From assembly GCA_910589555.1 (NCBI GenBank), contig CAJUTE010000011.1, positions 1-64,000 on the forward strand: DNA of 64,000 nucleotides, read 5' to 3'. Shown piece by piece: positions 7,060 through 15,907 of this stretch. Under the pieces are notes generated by a model, which saw only the letters and a program-made list of their open reading frames with translations, was not told the DNA's origin and searched no databases. The first letter of the stretch is position 1; every line of letters starts with the position of its first letter. The position numbers were made by a program, and so were the translations under genes. The stretch comes from an uncultured Muribaculum sp. GTDB lineage: Bacteria > Bacteroidota > Bacteroidia > Bacteroidales > Muribaculaceae.

Positions 7060-7914
7060 ATGAGATTATCCGCTATTTTAGTATCAGCATTATTGGCATT
7101 GCCCGCCACTGCCCTCTACGCTCAAAAAGGTCACGAGGGACACAACCATGCACCTGCGGTTGAAGTTCCGGCTTCCGACATAACAAAAAACTCGCAATGG
7201 AATGGAAAAAATGTCGCATTTCTTGGCGACTCAATGACCGACCCTAATAATAAATCGACCGATGCTCACTACTGGAGCTATCTGTCAAAGCTGATCGGCA
7301 TAAATCCGTTTGTATATGCCCGCAGCGGCTTTCAATGGGACGGCATATACAAAAAGGCAGAAGAAATGCGCAAAGACCGAGGTGATGAAATTGATGCGAT
7401 AATAATATGGGCAGGCACCAACGACTACAATCACAGCAAACCTCTCGGCAACTTTTTCACGGAAAGACTCGATTCGGCTAATGTCAACGGATCGATCCAA
7501 GTGAGAAAACATAGGACATTGGCTATGAACGACACCACATTCTGCGGCAACATAAACCGCGTGATGTCATATTTGAAACACAATTACCCGACCAAACAAA
7601 TCATAATCATGACACCAATACATCGGGCGTATGCCAAGTTCAGCGCAAAAAATGTGCAGCCCGATGAAAATTACGCCAATGCATGGGGGCTATATATCGA
7701 CTCCTACATCGATGTTCTACGTCAAGCCGCATCGGTGTGGGCAGTGCCGTTGATCGACCTCTACTCCGAGAGCGGACTTTACCCTCTTGAGGAAAATCAT
7801 GGACAATACTTCCATGACTCACCCACCGATCGTCTGCATCCCAATGCCAGCGGACATTACCGTATAGCACGCACCATCCAGGGCAAACTGCAAACCATCC
7901 CTCCATCTTTTTAA
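7060..7914 (+). CDS. Secreted SGNH/GDSL-family hydrolase
   Basis: A 284-residue protein with a cleavable signal peptide (residues 1-21, ending ALYA). The SGNH blocks are in order: GDSMTD with nucleophile Ser58, GTNDYN near residue 118 (oxyanion-hole Asn), and DRLHPN near residue 257 with the catalytic Asp and His. The enzyme should act in the periplasm or outside the cell as an esterase or lipase, possibly deacetylating glycans; the substrate cannot be read from the sequence. A His-rich segment KGHEGHNHA just after the signal peptide is unusual and may bind metal. It is the last gene of the ung operon, followed by a hairpin terminator. Confidence 0.85.
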   Translation: MRLSAILVSALLALPATALYAQKGHEGHNHAPAVEVPASDITKNSQWNGKNVAFLGDSMTDPNNKSTDAHYWSYLSKLIGINPFVYARSGFQWDGIYKKAEEMRKDRGDEIDAIIIWAGTNDYNHSKPLGNFFTERLDSANVNGSIQVRKHRTLAMNDTTFCGNINRVMSYLKHNYPTKQIIIMTPIHRAYAKFSAKNVQPDENYANAWGLYIDSYIDVLRQAASVWAVPLIDLYSESGLYPLEENHGQYFHDSPTDRLHPNASGHYRIARTIQGKLQTIPPSF

Positions 7915-7938
7915 GATGAAAGATGAAGACCTTAAAGC

Positions 7939-7973
7939 AGAGGAGCGAAACCCACACCGGATTTCGCTCCTCT
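7939..7973. terminator. Bidirectional terminator hairpin
   Basis: A 12-bp perfect stem (7939-7950 with 7962-7973) around an 11-nt loop sits between convergent genes. Both flanks are AT-rich but have short T-runs, so termination in either direction is plausible. Confidence 0.6.
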
Positions 7974-8001
7974 TGCTGTTATTAATTAAGCCAATATCGG
8001 A

Positions 8002-8589
8002 TTATTTCTCCACCTTGTTATAGCGGGCATTAAGACCCTTGATAACCTCGTCGGTAATGTCAAGATCGGGATTGAAATAAACACCGGCAGCTTTATAAAG
8101 TATAGCGTCATACTTCTTGTCAGCATTATACTGCTTGATAAAAGACTCGATTGAATCAGTGAGCTGCATCTGCTGCTGCACCATCTCCTGCTGAGCCTCG
8201 CGCTGCAAGCTGGCTATGTAGTTTTCAGCATCTGACTGCTTCTTGTTAAGATTCTTCATATCCTCTTCATAACTTGCCTGTGACAGATAACCGTTGTTAT
8301 TCATTTTCTGCTGTATTGAATTGGCAAGCTTCTGAAGCTCAGCGCCACGTGAACGCTGTGCATTGTCAATTTTGCTGATAGAGCGCAATTGAGCTTCATT
8401 GAAATCCTTTGCTAAGTTGTAGTGGGCTGCGATTGAGTCAGCATCGATATAACGGATGTTTACTGCTGTTTTGGCTGCTGTGTCATCAACTGCGGTGGTT
8501 GAAGTCGCTTTTTCATTATTGGCGCAAGAAGCGGCTACAAAAGCCATCATAAGCATCATTACCTTGGCACTAAGTGCTAATTTCTTCAT
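8002..8589 (-). CDS. OmpH/Skp-like chaperone lipoprotein
   Basis: A 195-residue protein using the ATG at 8587-8589. A longer frame to 8655 exists but overlaps the upstream small gene and lacks a signal. The N-terminus is a lipoprotein signal ending VAASC. The body, about residues 60-160, is a long coiled coil rich in Gln, Glu and Lys (NKKQSDAENYIASLQREAQQ), as in Skp/OmpH periplasmic chaperones that escort outer-membrane proteins. The C-terminal stretch YDAILYKAAGVYFNPDLDIT matches the conserved Skp ending. It follows a 47-residue membrane gene by 22 bases. Lipidation is the unusual point, since classic Skp is soluble. Confidence 0.8.
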   Translation of the reverse strand: MKKLALSAKVMMLMMAFVAASCANNEKATSTTAVDDTAAKTAVNIRYIDADSIAAHYNLAKDFNEAQLRSISKIDNAQRSRGAELQKLANSIQQKMNNNGYLSQASYEEDMKNLNKKQSDAENYIASLQREAQQEMVQQQMQLTDSIESFIKQYNADKKYDAILYKAAGVYFNPDLDITDEVIKGLNARYNKVEK

Positions 8590-8611
8590 TGTTTTATATG
8601 ATATGAGTAAT

Positions 8612-8755
8612 TTAGTTATTCTTATTTTTGTGCACTTCAGCAATGTCATGGGCATGACCTATTTTGAATGTCCCGCCCTTTACGAAAAAGATTTTAACCC
8701 CTATCAAAAGTACGGCAACAGCCAGCAATATTATGGTCAAAAACACTATTTTCAC
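8612..8755 (-). CDS. 47-residue single-pass membrane protein
   Basis: A minus-strand frame from GTG 8753-8755 to TAA 8612-8614 gives 47 residues: one transmembrane helix (about residues 2-24, IVFLTIILLAVAVLLIG), then KIFFVKGGTFKIGHAHDIAE and a polar tail. It lies between a strong -7 box (8779-8786) and the OmpH-like gene, 22 bases from the latter, so the two are probably cotranscribed. The hydrophobic core followed by KGG and a His-bearing tail resembles small conserved proteins of other Bacteroidales as I remember them. Alternative starts upstream in frame are CTG at 8774 or further GTG codons inside. Function unknown. Confidence 0.6.
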   Translation of the reverse strand: MKIVFLTIILLAVAVLLIGVKIFFVKGGTFKIGHAHDIAEVHKNKNN

Positions 8756-8778
8756 TGCTCTAATGCTATTTTTCAGTG

Positions 8779-8786
8779 CAAATATA
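8779..8786 (-). promoter_or_regulatory. Promoter -7 box upstream of the small membrane gene
   Basis: TATATTTG on the minus strand matches the -7 consensus exactly. No TTG stands at the usual 19-20 bp spacing. Predicted start is near 8772, just before the 47-residue gene. Confidence 0.55.
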
Positions 8787-8922
8787 AGAAAGCTAAATCA
8801 ATTTTGGTAATATCTGAATTTTATTTTGTAACTTAGAGTGCGAAAAGTTAATATTTTAACAATTTTATACAGTTTCGCACGACTTTTAAACAAGTATATT
8901 ATCAATAAAACAATTACCGAGT

Positions 8923-10380
8923 ATGACTATTAAAGATCTCCAGCCCTCGTTGATTTGGACTATTTTTGATGAAATCACAAAGATTCCACGTCCATCCAAA
9001 AAGGAAGAAAAAATTCGCCAATATCTGCTTGATTTTGCAGCGAAACACAATATAGCTGTAAAGACCGACTCTGTAGGAAATGTGGTAATGAGCAAGCCCG
9101 CTACACCGGGTCACGAAAATGCGCCTACCGTCATCATGCAAGGACACATGGACATGGTGTGCGAATCCAATCATCCGTTTGATTTCGAGAACAACCCCAT
9201 CACAACTATCATTGACGGCGAATGGGTACATGCCGACGGAACCACTCTCGGAGCTGACAACGGCATAGGAATGGCAGCATCGCTTGCTGTGATGGTTGAC
9301 GACAGCCTTGTACATGGTCCTGTCGAAGCCCTCTTCACTGTTGACGAAGAGACTGGCATGACCGGAGCCAACAATCTTGGCGAAAACATGATGAACGGCT
9401 CTATTCTTCTCAACCTCGACTCGGAAGACGACGGAGAAATATTCATCGGTTGCGCAGGCGGCATTGACACTACCGTAACATTTGACTACAAACGCGAGAT
9501 GGCTCCTGCCGACAAGCACTGGTTCCACATCGAATTTGCCAACCTGAGCGGAGGACATTCCGGAGGTGACATACATGAAGGCAGAGCCAATTCCAACAAA
9601 CTTCTTGCACGATTCCTGTTCAATCTTTCACGTGACGTTAAAGTGTCATTGAGCGAAATATCCGGAGGAAATCTGCGCAATGCCATTCCACGTGCGGCAA
9701 AAGCACTTTTCGGTGTGCCTAACGCTCATAAAGAAAGTGTGGTTGTGGCGTTCAACGAATTTGTCGCTGCCGTTGAGAAAGAATATGCCCACACTGATCC
9801 AAACATGAAGATCACTCTTGACTCAGCCGAGAAACCGCAATATGCGATCGACGAAGACACTGCCACCCGCCTCATCCGCTCACTGTATGCATGTCCTCAC
9901 GGAGTGATTTCAATGAGTCATGATCTTGAAGGTCTTGTAGAAACATCAACCAACCTTGCATCGGTAAAAATGCTGCCTGATTCAAAGATCCTCATCACCA
10001 CAAGCCAGCGCAGCTCGGTTGAATCACGCAAAATCGACATCGCTCGTCAGCTCGAAGCTCTGTTCCTTCTTGCAGGAGCAAATGTAACTCATGGCGACGG
10101 CTACCCCGGATGGACTCCCAACATGAATTCCACAATCATGAAGATAGCAAGCGATGCCTACGAAGAACTTTACGGCGTTAAACCGGCAATAAAGGCTATC
10201 CATGCCGGACTTGAGTGTGGATTGTTCCTCACCAAATATCCGCATCTCGACATGGTGTCGTTCGGACCTACTTTGCGCGGAGTTCATTCCCCCTCGGAGA
10301 AAATGCACATTCCCGCTGTAGAACGCTTCTGGAATCAGCTCACTTTAATCCTTAAAAAAGTTGCCGATCTCAAAAAGTAA
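8923..10380 (+). CDS. pepD: Cytosolic dipeptidase PepD (M20 family)
   Basis: A 485-residue aminoacyl-histidine (beta-Ala-His) dipeptidase, a two-zinc peptidase that hydrolyses a broad range of dipeptides in the cytoplasm. The metal and catalytic residues are all visible: GHMDMV (His75, Asp77), GADNGIGMA (Asp112), DEETGMTG (Glu142 and Glu143) and LDSEDDGEIFIG (a metal-binding Asp). A lid domain lies between about 200 and 380. The last ligand is His in RGVHSPSE near residue 449. Length matches the family. It stands alone: an AT-rich gap of more than 160 bp precedes it and a strong terminator follows. Confidence 0.95.
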   Translation: MTIKDLQPSLIWTIFDEITKIPRPSKKEEKIRQYLLDFAAKHNIAVKTDSVGNVVMSKPATPGHENAPTVIMQGHMDMVCESNHPFDFENNPITTIIDGEWVHADGTTLGADNGIGMAASLAVMVDDSLVHGPVEALFTVDEETGMTGANNLGENMMNGSILLNLDSEDDGEIFIGCAGGIDTTVTFDYKREMAPADKHWFHIEFANLSGGHSGGDIHEGRANSNKLLARFLFNLSRDVKVSLSEISGGNLRNAIPRAAKALFGVPNAHKESVVVAFNEFVAAVEKEYAHTDPNMKITLDSAEKPQYAIDEDTATRLIRSLYACPHGVISMSHDLEGLVETSTNLASVKMLPDSKILITTSQRSSVESRKIDIARQLEALFLLAGANVTHGDGYPGWTPNMNSTIMKIASDAYEELYGVKPAIKAIHAGLECGLFLTKYPHLDMVSFGPTLRGVHSPSEKMHIPAVERFWNQLTLILKKVADLKK

Positions 10381-10410
10381 AAAAACTTAATACATCCCCA
10401 ACTCAATAAA

Positions 10411-10455
10411 GGGACGTGCCATGGCACAATAACACCTGGCACGTCCCCTTTTTTT
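10411..10455 (+). terminator. Terminator of pepD
   Basis: An 11-bp perfect stem GGGACGTGCCA (10411-10421) with TGGCACGTCCC (10437-10447) is followed by CTTTTTTT. It ends pepD transcription and rules out any start codon inside it for the next gene. Confidence 0.9.
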
Positions 10456-10463
10456 CAACAACC

Positions 10464-11195
10464 ATGAACCTCCGTAGCATACTGATAGCGGGCACAACCT
10501 CAGTTTGCGTGATTACAAACGCAAATGGCACATCTGAAAAAGAGCTTTCCGATTCTCTGATTCAGGTGCCTGACTCTGTCAATGTCACAACACAAAGCGC
10601 CACTACTATCGAAAGGCTCACGGAAGATGATTATATAAGAGCTGCCGAAGAACTCGGCGTGGAGGTCGCCGCTATAAAAGCTGTGGTGCTTATCGAAGCC
10701 GGACATAAACTCAACGGATTTCACGCGCCGCGTGTGCCGCTGATCAACTTCGACCTGTCAATGTTTACCAAAGCGGCTACCCGTCGTGGCATAAAATTAA
10801 ACAAGTTCAAAAAGACGCACTCAGTCGTATTCACACGCCCTAATAAAAAAGCCTATGGCTCCTATCAGGAAGCCCAGCATGCAAGATTGACCTCGGCTAT
10901 GACAATAGACTCCATAGCCGCTATAGAGGGCACTTTTTGGGGGATGTTCCAGATAGGCGGATTCAATTGGGAAAAATGCGGAGCTGAGTCTCATTTCGAC
11001 TTTGTCGACAGAATGTCACGGTCAGAATCAGATCAGCTTGAACTGTTTGTAAAATTCATTCAGACAAACAAACTGGAGAAATACCTCAAGAAAAAAGACT
11101 GGTCATCATTTGCCCGCATATACAACGGACCATCCTACAAGCAGAGGAACTATCACAAACGAATGGCAGCAGCCTACCGAAAATTCTCTAAATGA
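10464..11195 (+). CDS. Secreted N-acetylmuramidase-domain protein
   Basis: A 243-residue protein from ATG 10464. An upstream in-frame GTG at 10416 lies within the pepD terminator and is rejected. An N-terminal hydrophobic stretch (ILIAGTTSVCVITNA) serves as a signal peptide. Residues about 60-240 match the muramidase domain once called DUF3380: AAEELGVEVAAIKAVVLIEA with the probable catalytic Glu, GFHAPRVPLINFD, a Trp-containing MFQIGGFNWEKCG, and ARIYNGPSY near the end. Such enzymes cleave glycan strands of peptidoglycan. Phages and type VI systems often carry them, but no such genes lie beside this one, so a role in wall turnover is more likely. It is convergent with the MFS gene four bases away. 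Confidence 0.8.
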   Translation: MNLRSILIAGTTSVCVITNANGTSEKELSDSLIQVPDSVNVTTQSATTIERLTEDDYIRAAEELGVEVAAIKAVVLIEAGHKLNGFHAPRVPLINFDLSMFTKAATRRGIKLNKFKKTHSVVFTRPNKKAYGSYQEAQHARLTSAMTIDSIAAIEGTFWGMFQIGGFNWEKCGAESHFDFVDRMSRSESDQLELFVKFIQTNKLEKYLKKKDWSSFARIYNGPSYKQRNYHKRMAAAYRKFSK

Positions 11196-11198
11196 CAG

Positions 11199-12428
11199 CT
11201 AATCGGCAAGACGCCTACGCTGATAAAAGACACGCGTAAAAGCTAAAAACAGGAGCGTGCCCGCCATCTGCATTAATGCCGCAACCCAAAACGCCGCGGA
11301 AAAATTCACGAATTCAGCAATGACCCCACCGGCAAGAATACCGATTCCCATGCCAAAATCCCAAGAGATGAGAATTGATGAATTGGCAGTACCTCTCTGG
11401 TCATGACGCGCCACTTTCACAAACAGATTAAGAAATGCCGGATACATTCTGCCGTTTCCAAGACCGATGAGCAGCGCCGACACATAATAGGTCCACTCAT
11501 TTATCGCCATTGCAAATAATATATACCCACATAGGGAAAGCGACACCCCCACAGCGCAACTTTGAGTTATCCTGCCATTTCGCAATGCTGTGTGCCCTGA
11601 AAGACGCGACAGCACGAGACCCAACGAAAGAAGAGCAAAAAACACTCCCGTGCCGTCAGTGATGCCAAGCTCCTTCTGCCCGTATAAAGCCACGTAGTTG
11701 CTGAGCATTCCCCAACATAACCCGAACAGACACACGTTAATCGCCATAAGCCACGCGCGCGACAGAAAAAAGTGGTCCAAGTCAAGACGAGGCTTTGACT
11801 TCTTTATCTCGCGTTCAGGAATCCTGACCGATGTAGAACAGAAGAAACCTACCATGGCAAGCAGGAGCGAAAGCCAGAACAGAAGACTGAAATTATCCGT
11901 CACACTATAAATATAAATCCCTACCGACGGCGCGAGAGCCATTGCGAGATTATTGCTTAACCCGTAATACCCTATACCCTCATTGCGTCGCGATGACGGA
12001 AGCACATCTATCGCCACCGTGGAATTTGCCACAGTTGCCGCCCCGAACGGAATGCCATGCATAGTTCTTATAATCGCAAACATAAGCAGCGTCCCGGCGC
12101 CTATATATCCCGCAAAACAGATGAAAAACGCGAAGAAACATATCACCAACACCCTCTTCCGGTTAAAGCTGTCAACAAAAAATCCACTGAACGGGCGGAC
12201 AAGGAACGTGGCGATCACATAACCCGATAACACAATCCCTATCGTGTCTTTATCGGCAGCAAACTGCCGGTCAAGATAGATGGGAAGCAACGGAGTGAGA
12301 AGATAAAATGCAAAAAACAACAGAAAGTTGGAGCACATAACCTTGCAATACTCCGCATTCCACAATCTTTCCGGCGGGGTCACTCCCCTCTCTTCAACCG
12401 CAACTTTATCTTGATTTGACTTTTCCAT
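11199..12428 (-). CDS. MFS transporter
   Basis: A 409-residue major facilitator with about twelve transmembrane helices. I chose the ATG at 12426-12428 (MEKSNQDK), preceded by AGGA. A longer frame to 12485 adds 19 unlikely residues. The loop between helices 2 and 3 carries the family motif (GFFVDSFNRKRVLVICF). The pattern resembles drug or sugar exporters of the YfcJ/AraJ type, but the substrate cannot be read from sequence. It sits in the inner membrane. It is convergent with the muramidase gene and transcribed alone, with the terminator of the TonB-type barrel just upstream. Confidence 0.85.
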   Translation of the reverse strand: MEKSNQDKVAVEERGVTPPERLWNAEYCKVMCSNFLLFFAFYLLTPLLPIYLDRQFAADKDTIGIVLSGYVIATFLVRPFSGFFVDSFNRKRVLVICFFAFFICFAGYIGAGTLLMFAIIRTMHGIPFGAATVANSTVAIDVLPSSRRNEGIGYYGLSNNLAMALAPSVGIYIYSVTDNFSLLFWLSLLLAMVGFFCSTSVRIPEREIKKSKPRLDLDHFFLSRAWLMAINVCLFGLCWGMLSNYVALYGQKELGITDGTGVFFALLSLGLVLSRLSGHTALRNGRITQSCAVGVSLSLCGYILFAMAINEWTYYVSALLIGLGNGRMYPAFLNLFVKVARHDQRGTANSSILISWDFGMGIGILAGGVIAEFVNFSAAFWVAALMQMAGTLLFLAFTRVFYQRRRLAD

Positions 12429-12502
12429 TTCGCTATTCCTTTCATTAAGGATATGCAAAATTACACATAATTCCCCTGACTTCAAATGTCCTGAGGTACA
12501 TC

Positions 12503-12538
12503 AAAATAAGAAGGAGGCTGAGAAAACTCTCAACCTCC
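12503..12538 (-). terminator. Terminator of the outer-membrane barrel gene
   Basis: Eleven paired positions (12513-12523 with 12528-12538, one G-U-type mismatch, loop AAAC) are followed on the minus strand by TTCTTATTTTGA. It lies ten bases after the stop of the barrel gene. Confidence 0.8.
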
Positions 12539-12546
12539 TGTAAGAT

Positions 12547-15312
12547 TTATCGGCGTCGGCCTCCAAATCCGCCGGGTCCGCCGGGACCACGACGCTCATT
12601 ACGGTCGGAGGGCTGATTTCCTTTTCCGAATGTATTGAACCGGTAGGAGAATGTAGCCATGAAATAACGCGTGAGGGAATTATATCTTGTGTCATCGATA
12701 TAGTTAGCAGTAACGCTTCGTGAAATATTTTTTCGCTGCTGCAGCAAGTCGTATCCTGCAATAGTGAATGTCGCAGCCTTACCCTTCAGGAACTGATAAG
12801 CGATAGAAGCATTCCACATCCATTGTTTTTCATCATATCCTGCGGCATATCCTTCTGTTCCGGAGAAACGCAGGGTCGAATTAAGCACAAGCCCGAAAGG
12901 AGCATACCATGATGCATCAAACATTCCACCGTAGGTCTGCACATTCTTATTGGAGTTTTTCGATACCGTATTGTGCGTTGTCTGCCATGAATAGGTAGGA
13001 CGGATAGTGAAATCGAAGTTATCAGGACGGAATGATATCGAGAAATTCGGGCGGAGGTTCAACGCACCACTGCGATTACGAGTACCATTATTGAATCCTA
13101 TAGTTTGATTATAACTTGCATAGACATTGGCATTAAATGACCACGCCTTATTACGGAACGGGAAAGAAATCATCGAGAAAACATCAGCCGACCAATTACC
13201 GTTCACATTTTCATAAGTTGTTATCTGACCGCCGGTCTCGCTATTAAACGTGGTCTTTGACACAATGCTGTTGCGAGTGACTCTCGCACTTGCCATAGCC
13301 ATGATTGAGCGTTGTGCATCGGCATTGAAGTCTTGGAAACGGACACGCAGATTGTGAGTGAACGAAGGATCAAGATTGGGATTACCCACTACTATACGCA
13401 ATGGATTGCTCACGTCGGCAACCGGCTGCAACTGCTTGATTGAAGGCTGGCTTGTGTTACCTCGATAGTCAAGGTTGACACTTCTTGTCTTGCCCATCTT
13501 ATATCGATAACGCAAATATGGAGCCAAGTTCCACACCCATCGTTCAGGAATGTTACGTTCTTCAATTATGAGGTCACGACTCTTTGACATAGCAGGCATA
13601 ACCCCGATACCGAGGTCAAGATTATACATCTTATTCACCTTCTTAAATCCGACCTGAATACGCTGATTGAAGAAATCGTTGCGGAAACGGTTGCTCAATG
13701 TGTCATTCATCACAAGCTCTTCCAGCTCGCGGTCATAAACCATTTTATCGGCATTATTCCATCGGTAATTGGCTCGATAGCTCACCGTAAAGAAATTTCC
13801 GTTCAGAACATCTCCTATTGGCTCGGTCCAAGTGAGTCGTGCTCCAAGCTGATTATTCCAAGTGTGATTGTCAGTGTACTGGTCATACTCATCAATAGAA
13901 TCATTCAACAGGAAAAATTTATTATAACTGTAGCTATCCTCCTTCTCTCTGGTATCACTCAATGAATAATTCACCGAAACAGAGAACGAACGTCCCGGAC
14001 GTGAACGGAATTTATGATTAAACCATATATCACCCGATACTTCGTAAGAATTGCCATCAGAATCGCCTATATTAAAACTCTTGGTAACTTGCGATCTATT
14101 GGCATCTCCTGCGTATGTCATCGACGAGTCAGCGCTTGTCGACTTATTGTAATTAAATCTGAAACTCGGACGGAATTCAAGAGTGGAGAATGAGTCAATC
14201 TCCCATTTCATGCGAAAGTTACCTTGTACATTGTGTCCTTTGTCGCGTGAACCACTCTGACTATTGTAGAATGAAGTAGAGTCAGTGAACAGATATTGAC
14301 GTTCACGCGATGTGCGTGAACTTTCATCAGTGTGAGAGTACATCAAGTCACCGCCCACACGGAATGAATCGTCAGATTTTCCCACATTGAAGTTCATACC
14401 GAAAGCCTGAGTCGTGGTTATACCACGGCCGCCGCCAAAACGGTTAAAACGGTTTCCGTTACTATCGGTAAAACCTTTCTGATTAATATTGTTGAAGTTG
14501 CCTAAGAATGTTATCTGATTGCTGTTCCAGAATCGGTTCACATTAAAGTCAGCCTTATAATGGTCATCGGTTCCGTATCCGGCATTGACCACGCCGAAAT
14601 ATCCGTTTTTCATACCCGGCTTAACTGTGAGATTGATCACAGTCTCCTCCTCTCCGTCATCAACACCGGTAAGACGGGCGAGATCGCTCTTGCGGTCAAC
14701 CACCTGAAGCTTGTCAATCATGTTTACAGGCAAGTTCTGTGATGCCACTTTGGGGTCGTCGGAGAAGAACTCTTTGCCATCCACAAGTATTTTAGTCACC
14801 TTCTTTCCGCCTGCTGTGATGCCACCTTCCGAGTCCACCTCCACTCCGGGAAGTTTCTTAAGCAGATCCTCCATCACGGCATTAGGCTGTGTCTTATAGG
14901 AATCCGCATTATATTCTATAGTGTCCTCCTTGACTGTGATTTCAGTCTTGACGGCTGTGACAGTAGCCTCTTTCAACATCACGCTCGACTCTTTCATCAC
15001 TACAGGATCAAGAGTCTTGGTGCCCGACTCTATCGAAAAATCACGATAAGCGGTCTCATATCCAATATATGATACTGCCATAATGTATTTGCCGCGATTG
15101 ACGTTACCGAACGTGAATCCGCCGCTCACATTAGTCGTGGCGCCTTTTACAAATGAACTGTCCTTGGCGGCAAGCAACCTTACGGTTGCCTCAATCATTG
15201 GGTCGCCGGATGCATCTTTAACAATTCCCTTTACCGTTGCCGCCGACATAGTGCCGACCGCTGCAAGGGACAATAGAAGGATTAAAAGGGGTTTCCTGAG
15301 AAATAAACTCAT
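12547..15312 (-). CDS. Outer-membrane beta-barrel protein (TonB-dependent-receptor-like)
   Basis: A 921-residue outer-membrane protein. A signal peptide (residues 1-24) precedes a carboxypeptidase-regulatory-like beta-sandwich domain (about 25-110, KGIVKDASGDPMIEATVRLL). A plug domain follows (about 120-230, NAVMEDLLKKLPGVEVDSEG and KILVDGKEFFSDDP), then a large barrel of the Outer membrane beta-barrel family 3. The C-terminus is a Gly/Arg/Pro tail (GGPGGFGGRRR), common in this family. It is not SusC: the DEVVVVGYG box is absent and no SusD neighbour exists. The cargo is unknown; related proteins are often linked to metal or peptide uptake. It is a single-gene transcript with its own terminator. 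Confidence 0.85.
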   Translation of the reverse strand: MSLFLRKPLLILLLSLAAVGTMSAATVKGIVKDASGDPMIEATVRLLAAKDSSFVKGATTNVSGGFTFGNVNRGKYIMAVSYIGYETAYRDFSIESGTKTLDPVVMKESSVMLKEATVTAVKTEITVKEDTIEYNADSYKTQPNAVMEDLLKKLPGVEVDSEGGITAGGKKVTKILVDGKEFFSDDPKVASQNLPVNMIDKLQVVDRKSDLARLTGVDDGEEETVINLTVKPGMKNGYFGVVNAGYGTDDHYKADFNVNRFWNSNQITFLGNFNNINQKGFTDSNGNRFNRFGGGRGITTTQAFGMNFNVGKSDDSFRVGGDLMYSHTDESSRTSRERQYLFTDSTSFYNSQSGSRDKGHNVQGNFRMKWEIDSFSTLEFRPSFRFNYNKSTSADSSMTYAGDANRSQVTKSFNIGDSDGNSYEVSGDIWFNHKFRSRPGRSFSVSVNYSLSDTREKEDSYSYNKFFLLNDSIDEYDQYTDNHTWNNQLGARLTWTEPIGDVLNGNFFTVSYRANYRWNNADKMVYDRELEELVMNDTLSNRFRNDFFNQRIQVGFKKVNKMYNLDLGIGVMPAMSKSRDLIIEERNIPERWVWNLAPYLRYRYKMGKTRSVNLDYRGNTSQPSIKQLQPVADVSNPLRIVVGNPNLDPSFTHNLRVRFQDFNADAQRSIMAMASARVTRNSIVSKTTFNSETGGQITTYENVNGNWSADVFSMISFPFRNKAWSFNANVYASYNQTIGFNNGTRNRSGALNLRPNFSISFRPDNFDFTIRPTYSWQTTHNTVSKNSNKNVQTYGGMFDASWYAPFGLVLNSTLRFSGTEGYAAGYDEKQWMWNASIAYQFLKGKAATFTIAGYDLLQQRKNISRSVTANYIDDTRYNSLTRYFMATFSYRFNTFGKGNQPSDRNERRGPGGPGGFGGRRR

Positions 15313-15401
15313 TTTGGTAGTCTGTATATAGATTGTTAGAAAGTATTCACAATCCTTTAGACTATCTAACTAAAAAAGGTTTAATCAAGGATGGCGTTTT
15401 T

Positions 15402-15878
15402 TTAATCAAATTCTGAAAACGCCAATGGAAGAAGCGATTTTATCGACGGAAGCAAGTATATTTTCTCCGATCCTACGAGAATAACCTTTACATCACCGCC
15501 GGAAAGCGTTTCATACTCCAACAATGCCTGACGGCAAGCGCCACATGGAGATATGGGCTGAGGGGTATAGATGCCCGAAGTGTCACGGGCGGCAATAGCG
15601 ATGACGCGGAACTTTGCTTCAGGATAACGTGCATGGGCGTAATAGGCGGCTGAACGCTCGGCACACGTGCCCGACGGATAAGCGGCATTCTCCTGATTGG
15701 CGCCGGTCACTATCTCGCCGTTAGAAAGCAGTATGGCTGCCCCTACAGAAAACTTGCTGTACGGAGCATAAGAATTGTAGGTCATTTTACGTGCCTCATC
15801 AACGAGCTGACGCTCAATTGCGTCAAGCTCGTCATAGGAGGCTATCGTTAAAGGAATAACCAGTTGTCGGATATCCAT
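15402..15878 (-). CDS. cdd: Cytidine deaminase
   Basis: A 158-residue homolog of cytidine deaminase, which converts cytidine and deoxycytidine to uridine and deoxyuridine in pyrimidine salvage. The zinc site is intact: TCAE with Cys72 and the proton-shuttling Glu74, then PCGACRQ with Cys112 and Cys115. NQENAAYPSG supplies substrate-binding residues. This is the short homotetrameric form with one domain, a little longer than usual at the N-terminus. It lies 29 bases after fabH on the same strand and may be the last gene of the yceD-rpmF-fabH transcript. Confidence 0.92.
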   Translation of the reverse strand: MDIRQLVIPLTIASYDELDAIERQLVDEARKMTYNSYAPYSKFSVGAAILLSNGEIVTGANQENAAYPSGTCAERSAAYYAHARYPEAKFRVIAIAARDTSGIYTPQPISPCGACRQALLEYETLSGGDVKVILVGSEKIYLLPSIKSLLPLAFSEFD

Positions 15879-15907
15879 GATTGAGAAAAGAGGTTTAAGT
15901 GACAGGA

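Noticed and set aside
10416..10463. Upstream GTG start for the muramidase gene
   Set aside because: It lies inside the pepD terminator stem. The ATG at 10464 gives a proper signal peptide.
12501..12761. 86-codon minus-strand frame at the 3' end of the barrel gene
   Set aside because: It is in another frame of the barrel gene and extends through its terminator.
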